Below are positions 19,856 to 31,862 of a stretch of DNA of 64,000 nt, piece after piece (the stretch's first letter is position 1; every line of letters starts with the position of its first letter). Made by a program: the position numbers and the translations under genes. The notes beneath the pieces were generated by a model, which saw only the letters and a list, made by a program, of their open reading frames with translations, had not been told where the DNA came from and searched no databases. Source of the DNA: Hepsetus odoe (lineage: Eukaryota > Chordata > Actinopteri > Characiformes > Hepsetidae); the NCBI GenBank assembly GCA_017165825.1, contig CM029380.1:3306243-3370242 (forward strand). The letters run 5' to 3'.

Positions 19856-21537
19856 TGCTTAAAATAACTTGAACAGAATAACTCTACATGCATAATAACT
19901 GCATATTTTGATGCACAGAAAGCAAGCGAATGGTTTTCCTACTCTACCTTACATTTACACTCGTTTGAATAATTTCTTCCACATTTTCCAAAATCAACCC
20001 TCAGACCAGAAACTAGTAAGACAAGTGAATGCAATAGTTCACCACAATTGTCTTCTCATTGTCTTTAGAATCAAGGACAAGTGGACAGGACGTGGGAATC
20101 GTACGACCAGGTGATAGTAGCTGATTTAACGCCTAGAAATATAGAGCACTGTTTGTGATGGAACACGTTTAACAATGATGCTTGTTATCTCTGGAACTTG
20201 CTTCATGATTTAGTACCCAGTTTCATCAGTCACCAGCTTTTATTAAAGTACATCAGTTACCATGGTCACAACACATGAAACTGGGACCATCCCCCCGTTT
20301 TATTTCATAGTTGGATAATTTAATGATACAAAAAACCACCAAATAAGGGCAAACAGTTTTTATTTTAAAATCTGCTTATCCTGCTCTAATGAAGCATCCT
20401 CTTTTAGTCACTGAGTGTCCGATACCTGCAGAGAATCACATTTATACCGAGAATTCACTCAAACACATTTACAAGCATGTCATTTATCAGATAACGAGAA
20501 ATCTCTGGGTCTACATGAGTCACTCAGTAATTTGATTTCCTTTGAAAGATACAACTTGTGTCTTCATCGTTGCTTAGCGACGTGCAGCACAAAGTGCAGC
20601 GCGAAATGATTGCGTTATTTGGTCAAATCGATAATCAGTCCAAAGCTAATATATTTGGTCACTGTCAAGCAAAACCATGGGCTGGCTTTCTATTTTGCAT
20701 TCATGGAAATGCGAGCTGCGTCACAGTATTCATTCATTGATGCATTCGTTCATTTATTCATGCATTCAGGCTTTCATGCATTTATTTATTTATTTTATTA
20801 CTATAAATACTAAAAGTATCTTGGTCTCAATTATATGGACTTATCAATTTATTACTATCCATGTATCTATATACCAAGTTTGAATCAGAATCATAATCAC
20901 TGGTTCACTGTGACTTAATAAAAACAAGTGCATCATTTTTTACTACATATAAAAAAAAGAAATAAATAAATAAACACTGCTATGCGAAGAGAAAAATAAA
21001 CACTGCAGTCACCTCCAATCTGCACTGGAAGACTGAGAGACAGCAGCCTAAACCAGACTGTGTTTTCACACCGCGCTGCATCCTCGAAATAAGTCCCAGA
21101 GTGTCTCGTTAGCTCTGTGTCACACCTGGAAACATTAGTGCAGCAGTGAGGGGTCAGCTTAGCAATGCGAGACTGCGCCGCTGAAGTTCCCTCAGAAAAT
21201 AACCGGAGCTCTTTCACCCCCAGCTGTGCTCAGTCTGGCTGGATTAAAGCACGGCAGGTTAATTAGTTTGTTATGTCTGTGGGAGCGCTCTCTTAAGGCT
21301 GCTGGCTGGTGTAGCTGTGAAAGACCAGTTTACAGACATGTCGAAAATCGTTACCTTGGCCTTTAGCTGGAAACTTTCCTCCCAAAACCTGTTTGGAGGG
21401 CGGTGCATTCAGAATCGTGCAGAAGCTTCGAGCCACACCTTATTACTTCATGTTTACTAGGAAATCATCTTGCTGGTGAATAATTGTTTGATTTTTGGCA
21501 TGCTGTGTAGATTACATGAAAGAAATGGGAAGACGTT
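19856..21537. other. Repeat-poor stretch with low-complexity AT
   Basis: No SINE. (TTCA/TTTA)n-like simple sequence at 20728-20800 and A-rich at 20945-20975. 20415-20660 contains one X-box-like palindrome at 20569-20581. Open frames up to 94 codons show no domain. Confidence 0.45.
20569..20581. promoter_or_regulatory. RFX X-box-like motif
   Basis: GTTGCTTAGCGAC, one base off a perfect dyad. Confidence 0.4.
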
Positions 21538-21870
21538 TTACAGCCTGCAAAGTGCCTAAAGATACAAGGTTCTAGATGAAGGGGTCCAACCACTCAGTTT
21601 TCAGCAGTAACTATCACCTGATCATCTGGAATCATCTGCTCCTGGTTCTTCACTGCTTCATTTCTTAAGTTAGACACTTTGTTCTGCTTGGAGGTTCAGA
21701 TGTAGATCACTGTGTGGATTAACCAACACAGAACTATCAAACTGCTCAAGTACAGAGACTGGACTGAAAATGAGAGACAACAACACTGTCCTTCAGGAAG
21801 ATCTGGAGAACTGCTCAGGTACAGAGACTGGACTGAAAATGAGAGACAACAACACTGTTGTTGGATCTGT
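21538..21870 (+). mobile_element. E-family element, truncated copy
   Basis: CTGCAAAGTGCCTAAAGATA start, GTGTGGATTAACCAACACAG flank and about one and a half 69-bp units from 21751. It breaks inside a unit and continues as a TTG/GT-rich tract, so its far end is lost. Confidence 0.75.
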
Positions 21871-21890
21871 GTTGGTTGGTTGTGTTGTTG

Positions 21891-21891
<1 letters not shown>

Positions 21892-21924
<33 letters not shown>
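21892..21924 (+). repeat. (GT)n microsatellite
   Basis: About 16 units at the broken edge of the E element. Confidence 0.9.
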
Positions 21925-21926
<2 letters not shown>

Positions 21927-22877
21927 GCTTCACCACCTTACTCAGGACAAGCAGTTGTGAACATGAATGAATGAATGGATTTAGAGCTGGGATTTACTGC
22001 ATGGTGCCAGATTTTGGAATCAATGCGTTCACATTTTCATGTTGCATCAAGAAAGACAAGCCTACATGCTAAGAAATAACGTGCACTTCTCCTTAAGCAC
22101 AGCCTTAGCATAAGGTAATTGCTCCAGGGTGGCTGCAACTGATAAAGTTCTACCAATATCTGGCAACACAAGCCTGAGGTGCTACCATTTTAATGCTGAG
22201 GGAGATAAATGCTTGATGAGGCACCTGCATCGGAGTGAAACAATCCTTTATACATTTTGAAGTTGGCCCTGTAGCACTCTTGGAGTTTGCTTTTTTTTTC
22301 TTTTTTGCTGTCCTTTTGGCTGTGGGTTGTTGGTTGGATTCTCTGTTTGCCTAAGGCACTGGTGATAACAAAGCTTTCTGTATGACTGCGGGCAGTATTG
22401 AAATACGCGAGCTTGAGGAAAGCAGAGCCCACGGTAGAGCATTAATGGAGAGTTTGAGGGAAAGAAATGCAATTTTTCTCTTTTTTTGGGATGCTGTGTG
22501 ATTTTTTATTTTTTATTTTTTTTGAAGGGTTGAGCACTCTTGTGCGACGGTCATTGGCACCTCGAGTCAAGTCTTGGATGGGAGTCTCCCCAGTTTCTCA
22601 TCGCCAACAGGCTTCCCTGTGGCCTCGCTCTGGTGCCGGCTTTGCTGATGTGTTACGAATCAGGCTTGCTCTGCAAATATCCACAGCAGCCGTTCTGCAG
22701 CCTGCAATTTAGTGCAATAACACAATTCTACCAGGACAACAACCTTTTCCCAAATTTCACCTATTGATCAGGGTCACCTGGGCTTCCTACATGCAATCAG
22801 CTGATTCCCACAATTCTCCAGAAATGGCCTAGAACATTAATGTTCAAATCACTAATGTCTGGCAATGTTTGCAAAAA
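21925..22877. other. Unassigned sequence
   Basis: Nothing recognised. T-rich run at 22495-22525. Confidence 0.4.
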
Positions 22878-23110
22878 ATGGGAAGCGGTGGCCTAGTGTT
22901 TAGGGAGTTGGCCCCAGGATCTGAAGATTGTGATCCCAAACCAGTAGGTTTCCCTAAGGTACCGTTCCCCATCCCTGCTCCCCGGGCGCTTTCAATAGCC
23001 GCCCCCTGCTGCACGTGTTTGTGTGTGTAGAGGTCTAATTGCGTTGTGGTTCACTGTGTGCTGTGCTGTGTACACACAATGACGAGAATGGTCACTTTCA
23101 CTTTCACTTA
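22878..23110 (+). mobile_element. A-family SINE, A2-like
   Basis: GGGAAGCGGTGGCCTAGTGT head, CCAGTAGGTTTCCCTAAGGT, then a small deletion in the GAGCAAGG box, CCCGGGCGCTTTCAATAGCC and a GTCACTTTCACTTTCACTTA tail. Confidence 0.85.
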
Positions 23111-23831
23111 AAAGAGAGTTCATTGATTTGTTTGTGATTGCGCTTGTAAACAATAGCCTCATCGTTCACCATAATGCTTGGAAAATGACTCTAATGTCCG
23201 CCTTAAGAATGTTAACGTGTGGAATTGTTGTGAGTAATGTTATTCAAAGGATTTTTATTCATACTGTAATGAACACACCGTCGTCGTCCCCCCCTCCCCC
23301 CCTTCCCCCATCTCTTAATTGCATGGCCTGGCTCGGCGCTCGCAAGAGCAAAAGTTCCCTTTATCTAATTAGTACTGTGCTCTGGGATATTTGTGTCATC
23401 TTAAAGAACGATAATGATGTGTCACCTTTGCTGGGAGCAGCCAGCGGAACTGATTAACTCTGACACTTTGCACCGAGCTTAACCTTCAAAACTGTTGTCA
23501 AGGAAAAAAGCTGCTCTTTACCACCACTGGGAAAACATACAGTAACGGCAGCTCTGAGCGCTGGGCATTTCGCGTGGGAGATCGAAAAGCAGGTTTATTT
23601 ACCATTTTCTCATTCTGAGTCAAATCTCATGAGGTCAGTTTCTGCAGTGTCAAACAGGATAGAAGTGCAATGTGGACAAAAGCAACTTTAAAGCCTATGT
23701 TGAGCATGTTGAAATATTCATTTACGTATTTATTCATTTGATCTTTTTTCTTTTTAGCGCTACATTTCTTGCTGAATTGCATTGTACTTGAATAAAATAA
23801 TAATACAGATCGTTCGATTCTGAATGAAAAC
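23111..23831. other. Repeat-poor stretch
   Basis: C-rich simple tract at 23289-23311. No gene supported. Order of the flanking words is not like any repeat I know; possible regulatory DNA but no direct evidence. Confidence 0.4.
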
Positions 23832-24312
23832 GTTTAGACGGACAGACCGAGTTTCATGTACTGGGACTTTCTTTCCATTTCTTTCAGCTGATCATCAGTC
23901 TCCATTTCTTCCTGTCTTCTGCATTGTCCTCTTTCACACCGACCCCCTGCATGTCCTCTCTCACCACATCCACAAACCTCCTCTTTGTCCATCCTCTTCT
24001 CCTCTTGCCTGGCCGCTCCATCCTCAACATCCATTTCCCATCATACTACTTATCTCTTCTCCAAAATGTCCAAAACAACGCAGTCTCGCGTCTTTGATTT
24101 TGTCTCCGATTCGTCTCCAATTGTCTCCAACAACCTGAGCTGTCCCTCTAACAGACGTGTTCCCAAACCTGTCCACCCTGGCCATTCCTAATGCAGCATC
24201 GTTGACTCTTTCACTTCAAGCTCTGCTGCCTGCCTTTTCTTCAGCGCCACCGTCTCCAAGCCATATAACATAGCTGGTCTCGCTACCGTCTGGATTCTTG
24301 AAAACTGTTTTA
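23832..24312 (-). pseudogene. Non-LTR retrotransposon ORF2, C-terminal fragment (copy 1)
   Basis: On the minus strand the broken frame ends MDVEDGAARQEEKRMDKEE..., GHAGGRCERGQCRRQEEMET and DDQLKEMERKS. The last part pairs with the copies at 55196 and 62111 (AHAGGQGETGRCRGPEEMET, METDD). The upstream part lines up with AGTGGCACTGACTAAAAG-type LINE text in many fish. It is the end of a reverse transcriptase ORF, perhaps RTE or a related clade (class uncertain). Frameshifts make it non-functional. Confidence 0.65.
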
Positions 24313-25333
24313 CTGTCGACTGATATAAAGTTACAGTGGCGGTCCTCAGTGCTGCTAAACATGTTGAACATGTTTCATTTAAAATGATGCTCTGTAGGCC
24401 TACAGATCAGCCACTATCACCTGGTAGTACGATTTCCGTAACCCATGATTCTAAGCCTGGGTTCAGTTCTGGCTTGAAAAGAAGTTTATGATTCACTTGA
24501 CTTTTTTTCTGAAGTGCTAAATAGTAAAGGAAGAGTGACATGAAGCTGAAATGGAGAGCCAGGCAGCTGAGCCAGCTCTGAATTTATATCACTTCTCCCA
24601 TCATAGATCCTTTTGCTCCATTCAGACTTTAAAGAACGCCAAACAGAATATTCCTCTATTTGGCCGTTACACCTGAAAGGGTATAGGTGTGTGACTGAAC
24701 CTCTTATGTCTGTGTTTCAGTCAGAACTGGCAAAAATATAATATCACATTCAGCTGCTATGTTATACTGAGTTACTTATAAAGGGAATTACAAGGTTTTC
24801 TGCAGTACACACTGCTAAGCATTGCCACACACTGTATCTGGCTCTCACTGTAAACGATATTTTTTAAAATTCATGAGACGACTGGAATAGTCTGTCCTTT
24901 ATTGAACATTCTCTTGCATCAATGCTAATCCTTAGATCAGCAGCTGCATTTTCTCATTCCATTAGTTAAAACATGTACCACCCAGACTCAGCCTGAAACA
25001 AGATCCCTGCTGTGTTAAAGCAGGAGAATTAGCTTCTAACTGGCATCACATCAAGGAAACCTTTTTGGCACCTTTCTAAGAGCGTAACTGTGTTGTCTTA
25101 CTTTGATAGGAATTACATGGAGTTAAGTTTGGAGTGGTGTTCATAAGTATGTAGAGAATTGTACCATTTCACTGTGTACCCGCTGTATTGCGTTTCAAAA
25201 TAAATGGCTGTCCATCCCCAAATATCGGATGTAACAAAAAAGTTAATGTCTAATGACATTTCCTGCAGCAGCATCCAGTTAAGGGACTCTGACACTGCCT
25301 GTGTTACGTAAGCAGGGACGTTTCTTGCCATTT
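24313..25333. other. Unassigned repeat-poor stretch
   Basis: No recognised gene or repeat. Confidence 0.45.
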
Positions 25334-25526
25334 TTGAAGTGAAAGTGACTATTTGTCAAAACAAAATGGGTCATCTGCTTTTGCAGCAGGGGCGCACCTG
25401 GGAGCAGTGATGGGGACGGTACCTTGCTCGAGTGTACCTCAGTGCAACCTATTGGTCCGGGATTCGGATCCATGACCTTCAGAGCCTGGGGGCTAATCCC
25501 TAACCACTAGGCCAAGGCTGCCAAAG
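25334..25526 (-). mobile_element. A-family SINE, shortened
   Basis: On the minus strand: GGCAGCCTTGGCCTAGTGGT head, CGAGCAAGGTACCGTCCCCA and GTCACTTTCACTTC tail, with the 60-80 bases between CAGCACAGTG words lost. Confidence 0.8.
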
Positions 25527-25912
25527 TGACCATATAGGTCACTAGTGCCAACGCTCCTGTATCTTATTCTTTGGCCAATATAGTATAAATAGTACTGAGT
25601 AAAATATCTAGAACCCTAAGTAAAATTGGTCATTTTTGGTCAGCTTATCACAACGCCAGGACAATTTTCAGGCGTTTCAGGCAGCTTGGATGTGTTTCAT
25701 GGTTTACAACAGATATGGTTTGTATATTAGAAATATTTAAATAAATGTAAATGCGGCTGGGTTTTAATATTTTATAGGCTTTAAAAGGCTGAAAGCATTG
25801 AAAAAAGACATATGAGGTCTTCCCAGCGAACACAAATTGTACTCGCTAATGTCAAAAGAACAGCTGCTGCCCTTTGTGGTGTGAAGAATAAAAAGAGAAG
25901 ATAAACAACACA
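25527..25912. other. Unassigned sequence
   Basis: Nothing recognised. Confidence 0.4.
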
Positions 25913-26109
25913 AACACTGGAGTGTTCAGGAGTAGCAGTAGGTCCACAATGCCGCGCAGCAGTTGGCAGCCAAATCCAGCTCCCAGGGAGCAGTGATGGA
26001 GACGGTGCCTTGCTCAAGGGTACCTCAGGCCAACCTACTGGTCCGGGATTCAAACCCATGACCTTCTGATTCCAGGGCCTGGTCCCTAAACACTAGGCCA
26101 TCGCTGCAA
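25913..26109 (-). mobile_element. A-family SINE lacking its tail
   Basis: On the minus strand: GCAGCGATGGCCTAGTGTTT, CCAGTAGGTTGGCCTGAGGT, CCTTGAGCAAGGCACCGTCT. The CACTTTCAC tail is missing. Confidence 0.8.
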
Positions 26110-26496
26110 CATGATGTACAACGATACTGTCTGAGTATTCCTCCTGAAGGTCTGAAAGTAGTGAGATACACCTGTTAAATGATCTTTGTTTTACATTGTA
26201 GGTGTTAGAGCATCTCAGCCTCACCGATCGAACTGTGATGGTATCTCTTGCAGCTTGTCACAGGATGAGACACTGAAAGCAAATAGACTGTGTGAGCAGT
26301 GAGGGGTCAGCAGGGGTTTAATCAGTGGTTTGTTCCCCTTCTCACCAAGTTGCACTGGACATTGGTCCTCCAGCACTGGAGTCTGACACCCCTGGTTGAG
26401 GCAGAGGTTTTCAATCACGGGACCTCTGAACTCCAGACTACACTCAGCCGCCTTGCTACAGTCAGGCCCGTCCTGAAGACTGAACATTACATTATG
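26110..26496. other. Unassigned sequence
   Basis: Nothing recognised. Confidence 0.4.
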
Positions 26497-26746
26497 GGGC
26501 AGTGGTGGCCTAGTGGTTAGGGAGTTGCTCCTGCATCGGAAGATTGTGGGTTCGATTCCCCACCAGTAGGTTGCCCTGCGGTACCCTTAAGCAAGGTACT
26601 GTCCCCATCACTGCTCCCCGGGTGCTTTCAATATCTGCCCACTGTTTGAGTGCATGGGTTAAATGCAGAGGTCCAATTTCGTTGTGGTTCACTGTGCTGT
26701 GCTGTGACCTCACGATGACAAGGGTTGTCACTTTCACTTTCACATT
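26497..26746 (+). mobile_element. A-family SINE, subfamily A1, well preserved
   Basis: GGGGCAGTGGTGGCCTAGTG, GGGTTCGATTCCCC, CCCTTAAGCAAGGTACTGTC, GGTCCAATTTCGTTGTGGTT, GTGACCTCACGATGACAAGG and GTCACTTTCACTTTCAC. Confidence 0.88.
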
Positions 26747-27189
26747 CTTGCAAGACTGTGACAGAAAAGTGATTAAATGAGTGAAAATTTGGAAAGATCC
26801 ATCCCTAAGCAGCAATCTTTGTGTCATGTGTGGAAACAGATGAACAGATAACATCAACAAATATACATATATGTATCGGTCTAAATAAAAAGTCTTTATG
26901 GGGGCGGAGCCTGTTCACTGGATCCCGCCCAGGGAGGCGATATATAGACGTTTTATAAGGGAGGTATTGTGGTTGATATCTATCAAAGATCCATGAATCA
27001 TTCTATGTAATTAAACTATGTAGCCAGTATTTCTTTAGTGCATTTAGATTTTTATTGGCTAAAGTCACATCTTGGGAGCTGATTATGGGCCAGACATCAC
27101 AAAATCTGGAGACTAGGAGAAGATCAAAGGTAAATTTCAGGTTTTTATGATTTCATGAGGTGGGTGGGGAAAAGGTCAGCACAGAATCT
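26747..27189. other. Unassigned stretch with a promoter-like GC-box/TATA cluster
   Basis: GGGGGCGGAGCC at 26900, an opposed CCCGCCC at 26923-26930 and TATATA at 26940-26946 lie in core-promoter spacing. No reading frame or transcript follows, so this may be a retroelement end or chance. Confidence 0.35.
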
Positions 27190-27331
27190 GTTGTTCAGGA
27201 TCAGAAGGTTGTGGGTTCGAATCCCAGATCAGTAGGTTGCCCTGAGGTACCCTTGAGCAAGGTCCCGTCCCCATCACTGCTCCCCAGGCACTGTGCTGTT
27301 TCACAATGAAAAGTATAGTCACTTTCATTTG
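27190..27331 (+). mobile_element. A-family SINE with large internal deletion
   Basis: GGGTTCGAATCCC and CCTTGAGCAAGGTCCCGTCC are present, then it jumps from CCCCAGGCAC to GTGCTGTTTCACAATGA and TAGTCACTTTCA. Confidence 0.8.
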
Positions 27332-27660
27332 AAGACCTGCTCCAGATTAAAGGGACTAGAAAAAAGAAAATTTCACTCAATTCTAAAGCATCATAACTTC
27401 TTCTGGGTTTCGTTTCATTGGACAAAATTTCATTCTTTAACAGGACTGTGGTCCAGGATGACTTTTGTCCATGCAAAAGTGAAACATTTTGAGAATGATG
27501 TCTTGTCCTCCCCAGTCTCCAGATCTTTTTCCCATTGAGCTGCAAAGAAACAAGCTGGACAAGCTGGAAATGAATCAAGGAAATGAGAGAGAACTGCATC
27601 CTTGAAAAGATGCTGGAGGGTTTGGACGCACGAGATATTAAATTGTTGTACTTACGCACT
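27332..27660 (+). pseudogene. Tc1/mariner-like transposase fragment (probable)
   Basis: A frame from 27509 reads SPQSPDLFPIELQRNKLD, close to the SPQSPDLNPIE block near the last catalytic acidic residue of Tc1/mariner transposases. A stop follows the ELHP codons. The flanks are degraded and no clear inverted repeats were seen. Confidence 0.45.
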
Positions 27661-28772
27661 CATATAATTTCATTTTGAGAAAGTGTGCACTTTTTCATAT
27701 TTAATATAATATTTTTTTACATATTTAATGTTTGCTTTTTAATCTGAAGGTATCTTCTGACCTGTGGTTTGTAGAATGAAATCCCTGAACACATACTAAA
27801 TACTAAAAGGCCCCTAAATCCTTTAAAATCCTAGTCTTTAGATCTTGTTTGTGGTGTCCGCCCCGAGCGGCTTCATCATGCATGTAGACTATATGACACA
27901 GGCGGTTGGTTTAAGTGTTTGTACTTTTCGAAAGATGGTTTCAGGGCCTGATAAGAAGTTTCTCTCTGTTTAAAATGTTTTTTAAAATGCCGGCAATCAT
28001 ACCGTTCAAAACCTGTCTTTTTTCTGACAAGATCCATCAAAATAAAGCCTGGGCCCCTCTTTCTGACATCCAGAAATGAAGGTAATGTTCTGCCTGTACC
28101 TCCCTTGGAAATGCAGCCAGGCATTATGGGTGATTTGTCATTGGTGACAGGTGTTTTACGCCGTGCTCAGTGGAGTCTTAGTTCACCGTGTTCTCTGACA
28201 CATGCTTGGCTGTAGCACCAGGCTCAGCTCATTTTTATACACTCCGGCTGTACCTGGGAATTTTCAAGCCCCGGTATGACTGTGTCTCCCCAGCTCAGGA
28301 TCCCAGCAAGTAAAGCCTTGCCTAAGGGCAGAGAGTCCAGTTCAGCACAGGGCGCTTACCTGGCCAGAGAAGAGGCGAGATGAAATATTTGTTTAAAACT
28401 ATGATGTTTCAGGCATGTCAGGTCCCAAGTGAAGTTATTTTATGTAGTTTTCAAACACTGGAGCATGCTTGGTACATTAAGAATGCAAAACTACATCACC
28501 GCATTGCAGCCGTCAATGAACCGCTGCCCGTGTTTTCTGCTTTTTCCCTGATTTAACAAGTTGCATTTTGAAGTGTGCTGAAGATTTCATGATGAACGGA
28601 CCAAAATGACCTGAGCTAAAGTCTCAGTGCATTAAAGTGCGTTTAAGTTAGTGCCTTTTTCTCGTCTACCATGAAGTTAGCCTTTCAAGGATTTTGGTTT
28701 GCAGCAACAATACACAGGAAATCATTGTAATATTCTCTTCTTCTTCTTCCAGTCCTCTGCATCTTCCTCCTG
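27661..28772. other. Unassigned stretch
   Basis: AT-rich with no recognised family. A minus-strand 82-codon frame at 27876-28124 has no motif. Confidence 0.45.
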
Positions 28773-28999
28773 CAAACCATTGTGAAGCACAGGACACAGT
28801 GAAACACAATGAAATTCAAACTCTGCTTTTCACCCACTCACACTGTGCAGAAGGGGGCAGCCATATTCAGCAGCCAGGGAACAGTGATGGGGACGGTACC
28901 TTGCTCAAGGGTACGTCAGAGCAACCTACTGGCCTGGGATTCTAACCCATTACCTTCTGATCCTGGGGTCTAGTCCCTAACCAATAGGCGCCCACTGCC
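28773..28999 (-). mobile_element. A-family SINE
   Basis: On the minus strand: GGCAGTGGGCGCCTATTGGT head, GGGTTAGAATCCC, CCTTGAGCAAGGTACCGTCC, and a tail ending CTTCACAATGG without the CACTTTCAC repeat. Confidence 0.82.
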
Positions 29000-29094
29000 A
29001 CAAAATCATACTGCTGCATACTGACCATCACCTCTTTTCTTGACCAAGCTTCCATAAAGTGACATAGGGCTGTCACTTTAGTTTATAGGCTGTT

Positions 29095-29372
29095 AAGTGA
29101 AAGTGAAGTGAAAAGTGAAAATGACTATTCTCATCATTGTGAGTACACACAGCACAGCACAGCACATGGTGAACCACAACGAAATTGGATCTCTGCATTT
29201 AAACCATGCACAAATACACATCGGGGGGCAGCTATTGAAAGTGCCTGGGCAGCATTGACAGGGACAGTACCTTGCTCAAGGGTACCTCTGGGCAACCTAC
29301 CGGTAAGGGGTTTGAACCCACAGTCTTCTGATTCTGTGGCCGACTCCCTAACTACTAGGCCACCGCTGTTCC
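29095..29372 (-). mobile_element. A-family SINE, full length
   Basis: On the minus strand: ACAGCGGTGGCCTAGTAGTT head, GGGTTCAAACCCC, CCTTGAGCAAGGTACTGTCC and a CACTTTTCACTTCACTTTCAC-type tail at the 29095 end. It follows the previous copy in the same orientation. Confidence 0.85.
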
Positions 29373-29446
29373 TAAAAAGATGTTATGTAGATGTGGATTT
29401 TAAGAAGGCCCTTTGTCAATGTCTACGCATGATTTTTAAAAAACCC

Positions 29447-30334
29447 CTGTGTTAAAGCTAATGCATGTGTTATGAAGCCTGTATGTCAGGCTAATGCAGG
29501 TGTTATGAAGCCTCTGTGTCAAAGCTAATGCATGTGTTATGAAGCCTCTGTGTCAAAGCTAATTCATGTGTTATGAATCCTCTATGTCAAAGCTAATGCA
29601 TGTGTTATGAAGCCTCTATGTCAAAGCTAATGCATGTGTCATGAAACCTGTATGTCAAAGCTAATGCATGTGTTATGAAGCCTGTATGTCAAAGCTAATG
29701 CAGGTGTTATAAAGCTTATATGTCAAAGCTAATACATGTGTTTGGAAGCCTCTGTGTCAAAGCTAATGCATGTGTCATGAAGCCTGTATGTCAAAGCTAA
29801 TGCAGGTGTTATAAAGCTTATATGTCAAAGCTAATACATGTGTTTGGAAGCCTCTATGTCAAAGCTAATGCATGTGTTATGAAGCCTATATCTCAACGCT
29901 AATGCATGTGTCATGAAGCCTGTATGTCAAAGCTAATGCATGTGTTATGAAGCCTGTATGTCAAAGCTAATGCATGTGTTATGAAGCCTCTATCTCAACG
30001 CTAATACATGTGTTATGAAGCCTCTATGTCAAAGCTAATGCATGTGTTATGAAGCCTCTATGTCAAAGCTAATGCATGTGTCATGAAGCCTGTATGTCAA
30101 AGCTAATGCAGGTTTTATGAAGCCTCTATGTCAAAGTTAATGCATGTGTTATGAAGTCTCTGTGTCAAAACTAATGCATGTGTCATGAAGCCTGTATGTC
30201 AAAGCTAATGCAGGTGTTATGAAGCCTCTATGTCAAAGCTAATGCATGTATCCTGAAGCCTCTATGTCAAAGTTCATGCACATGTCACAAAGCCCTTGTC
30301 AATGCACTTGCATGTGTTATAAAGCCCCTGTGTA
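29447..30334 (+). repeat. 34-bp minisatellite, about 26 units
   Basis: Unit words AAAGCTAATGCATGTGTTAT and GAAGCCTCTATGTC. Variants include GCAGGTG, AAAGCTTATATGTC, TTTGGAAGCC and TCTCAACGC. A three-unit block is duplicated exactly (29701 and 29803, 102 bp apart), so there is a higher-order structure. The last units degrade from about 30270. Confidence 0.95.
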
Positions 30335-31663
30335 GCTAGACTTTAAATAAAGTGCTACCCAGCATTCATATTGAGTTTCTAACATGCTTTTAATAAAGTT
30401 TGGCCTAAATGTGTTTCTAGATACAAAATAGAAACGGTACTTGGAATATCCACTTTATAATATTCTAATGTAACTACATGTTTCAACCATAGATGTCACA
30501 CTGTTCATCACATATTTCATAATAGTTATTTAATCATATGAAATCAGTGTCACCGGTTGCCATGCAGAAGATATCCATTATCTGAAATGTCATTTTTTTC
30601 TCCCATTCTGAGCATGTCAATCATGAAGGGAAGCTGCCTGCAGTCAGATCTATTCTCAAGAGTAAATTATTGTGAAAAGAGAGTTGAAGTAAAAGCAGGG
30701 CCTCATACTGTCTCTCCCATGCATGTCACTGCATCAGTGTGATGACTGTATCTGAATAAATTCAAGTGACAAGCACTCATCAGAGACTTCTTGTAAATGA
30801 GGACAACTGAGTAGTTGGTATTCCGGCCCACAGCTGGTGGCTCCTGGTGTCTGTGCCGAGCTTTCCCTAATTCCCCTTTGATATTCGCCTCGAAAATGTT
30901 CTGCCATCTCTGTTTGGGGTTGTCCAGTGGAATACTTAATCATTTTAAGGACATATTTTTCCTTCATTAATTTGAAAAGAAGCTTTTGGGAGGTGTGTAT
31001 ACACGCAACGTTTGACCTCACGCCTTATGTGTCCAATTACGAAGGACCTTTCGTTTTGTACCCGATGCTGCTGACCTGAATCACAGATGTAGCTAATGAG
31101 GCTTTCAAAGAACGGTTCCAAAATAAAATTTGGAAACGAAAAGGTTTCAACAAATGAACCAAGTTGCTCGACTCATGTACATACTTCAAATGTTAAAGGA
31201 ATGATTTGGTGACAAATCTAATTGATATAGTTTTTACTTTCTTCTGACATAGTCAAATTGCCAAGAAACGTGTGCAGTCCAATTGTTACTTCTTTTTTGT
31301 AGAACTAAAGCATAAAGTTGGATTTCTTGTCTAAAATTTCATTGATTGTGCTTTACCATTAACATTACTCTTAAACTAAAGGGCCCAAATCGTGCCAAAA
31401 TAAACCCCAGATCATTATCCCTCCTCCAAACTTCACTATGTGCACAATGGGTTCCAACTAAACCATGTTTATTCTTTGGACTGGCAGCTCATGCAGTTTA
31501 CACCTTTCCACTGCTCTAAAGTCCAGGAAAGGCATGTTTACACCCCTCCAGCTGACACTTGGCACTGCACATCTTAGGCTTGCATGTCTGAGGTTTTTAG
31601 GGTGGAGAGTATACATGTATACGTGTGTGAGGTGTAGGAAAGGAAACAGATTGTCTATAATTC
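30335..31663. other. Unassigned repeat-poor stretch
   Basis: No SINE between the minisatellite and 31664. No domain in any open frame. Confidence 0.45.
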
Positions 31664-31862
31664 TATATAGGGGTGGAGGTGGTCTAGTGGTAGGATACCT
31701 GCCTATGGACCTATAGACAAAGCGGTCACAGGTTTGAATCCCGCCTCTAGCACTCCCATCTTTGGGTTCCTGAGCAAGACCCTTAACCCTGAGTTGCTCC
31801 AGGGGGACCTTCCCTGTAATTGCTCTGGAAAAGAGTACTGCTAAATGCCATAAATTAAAATA
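31664..31862 (+). mobile_element. D-family SINE
   Basis: GGAGGTGGTCTAGTGGTAGG, GTTTGAATCCCGCC, GCAAGACCCTTAACCCTGAG, GCTCCAGGGGGACC and TGCTCTGGAAAAGAGTACTG then CTAAATGCCATAAATT. Confidence 0.85.

Noticed and set aside
29447..30334. Possible CRISPR array because of regular 34-bp spacing
   Set aside because: There are no unique spacers between units; the whole unit repeats. It is a minisatellite in a eukaryotic genome.
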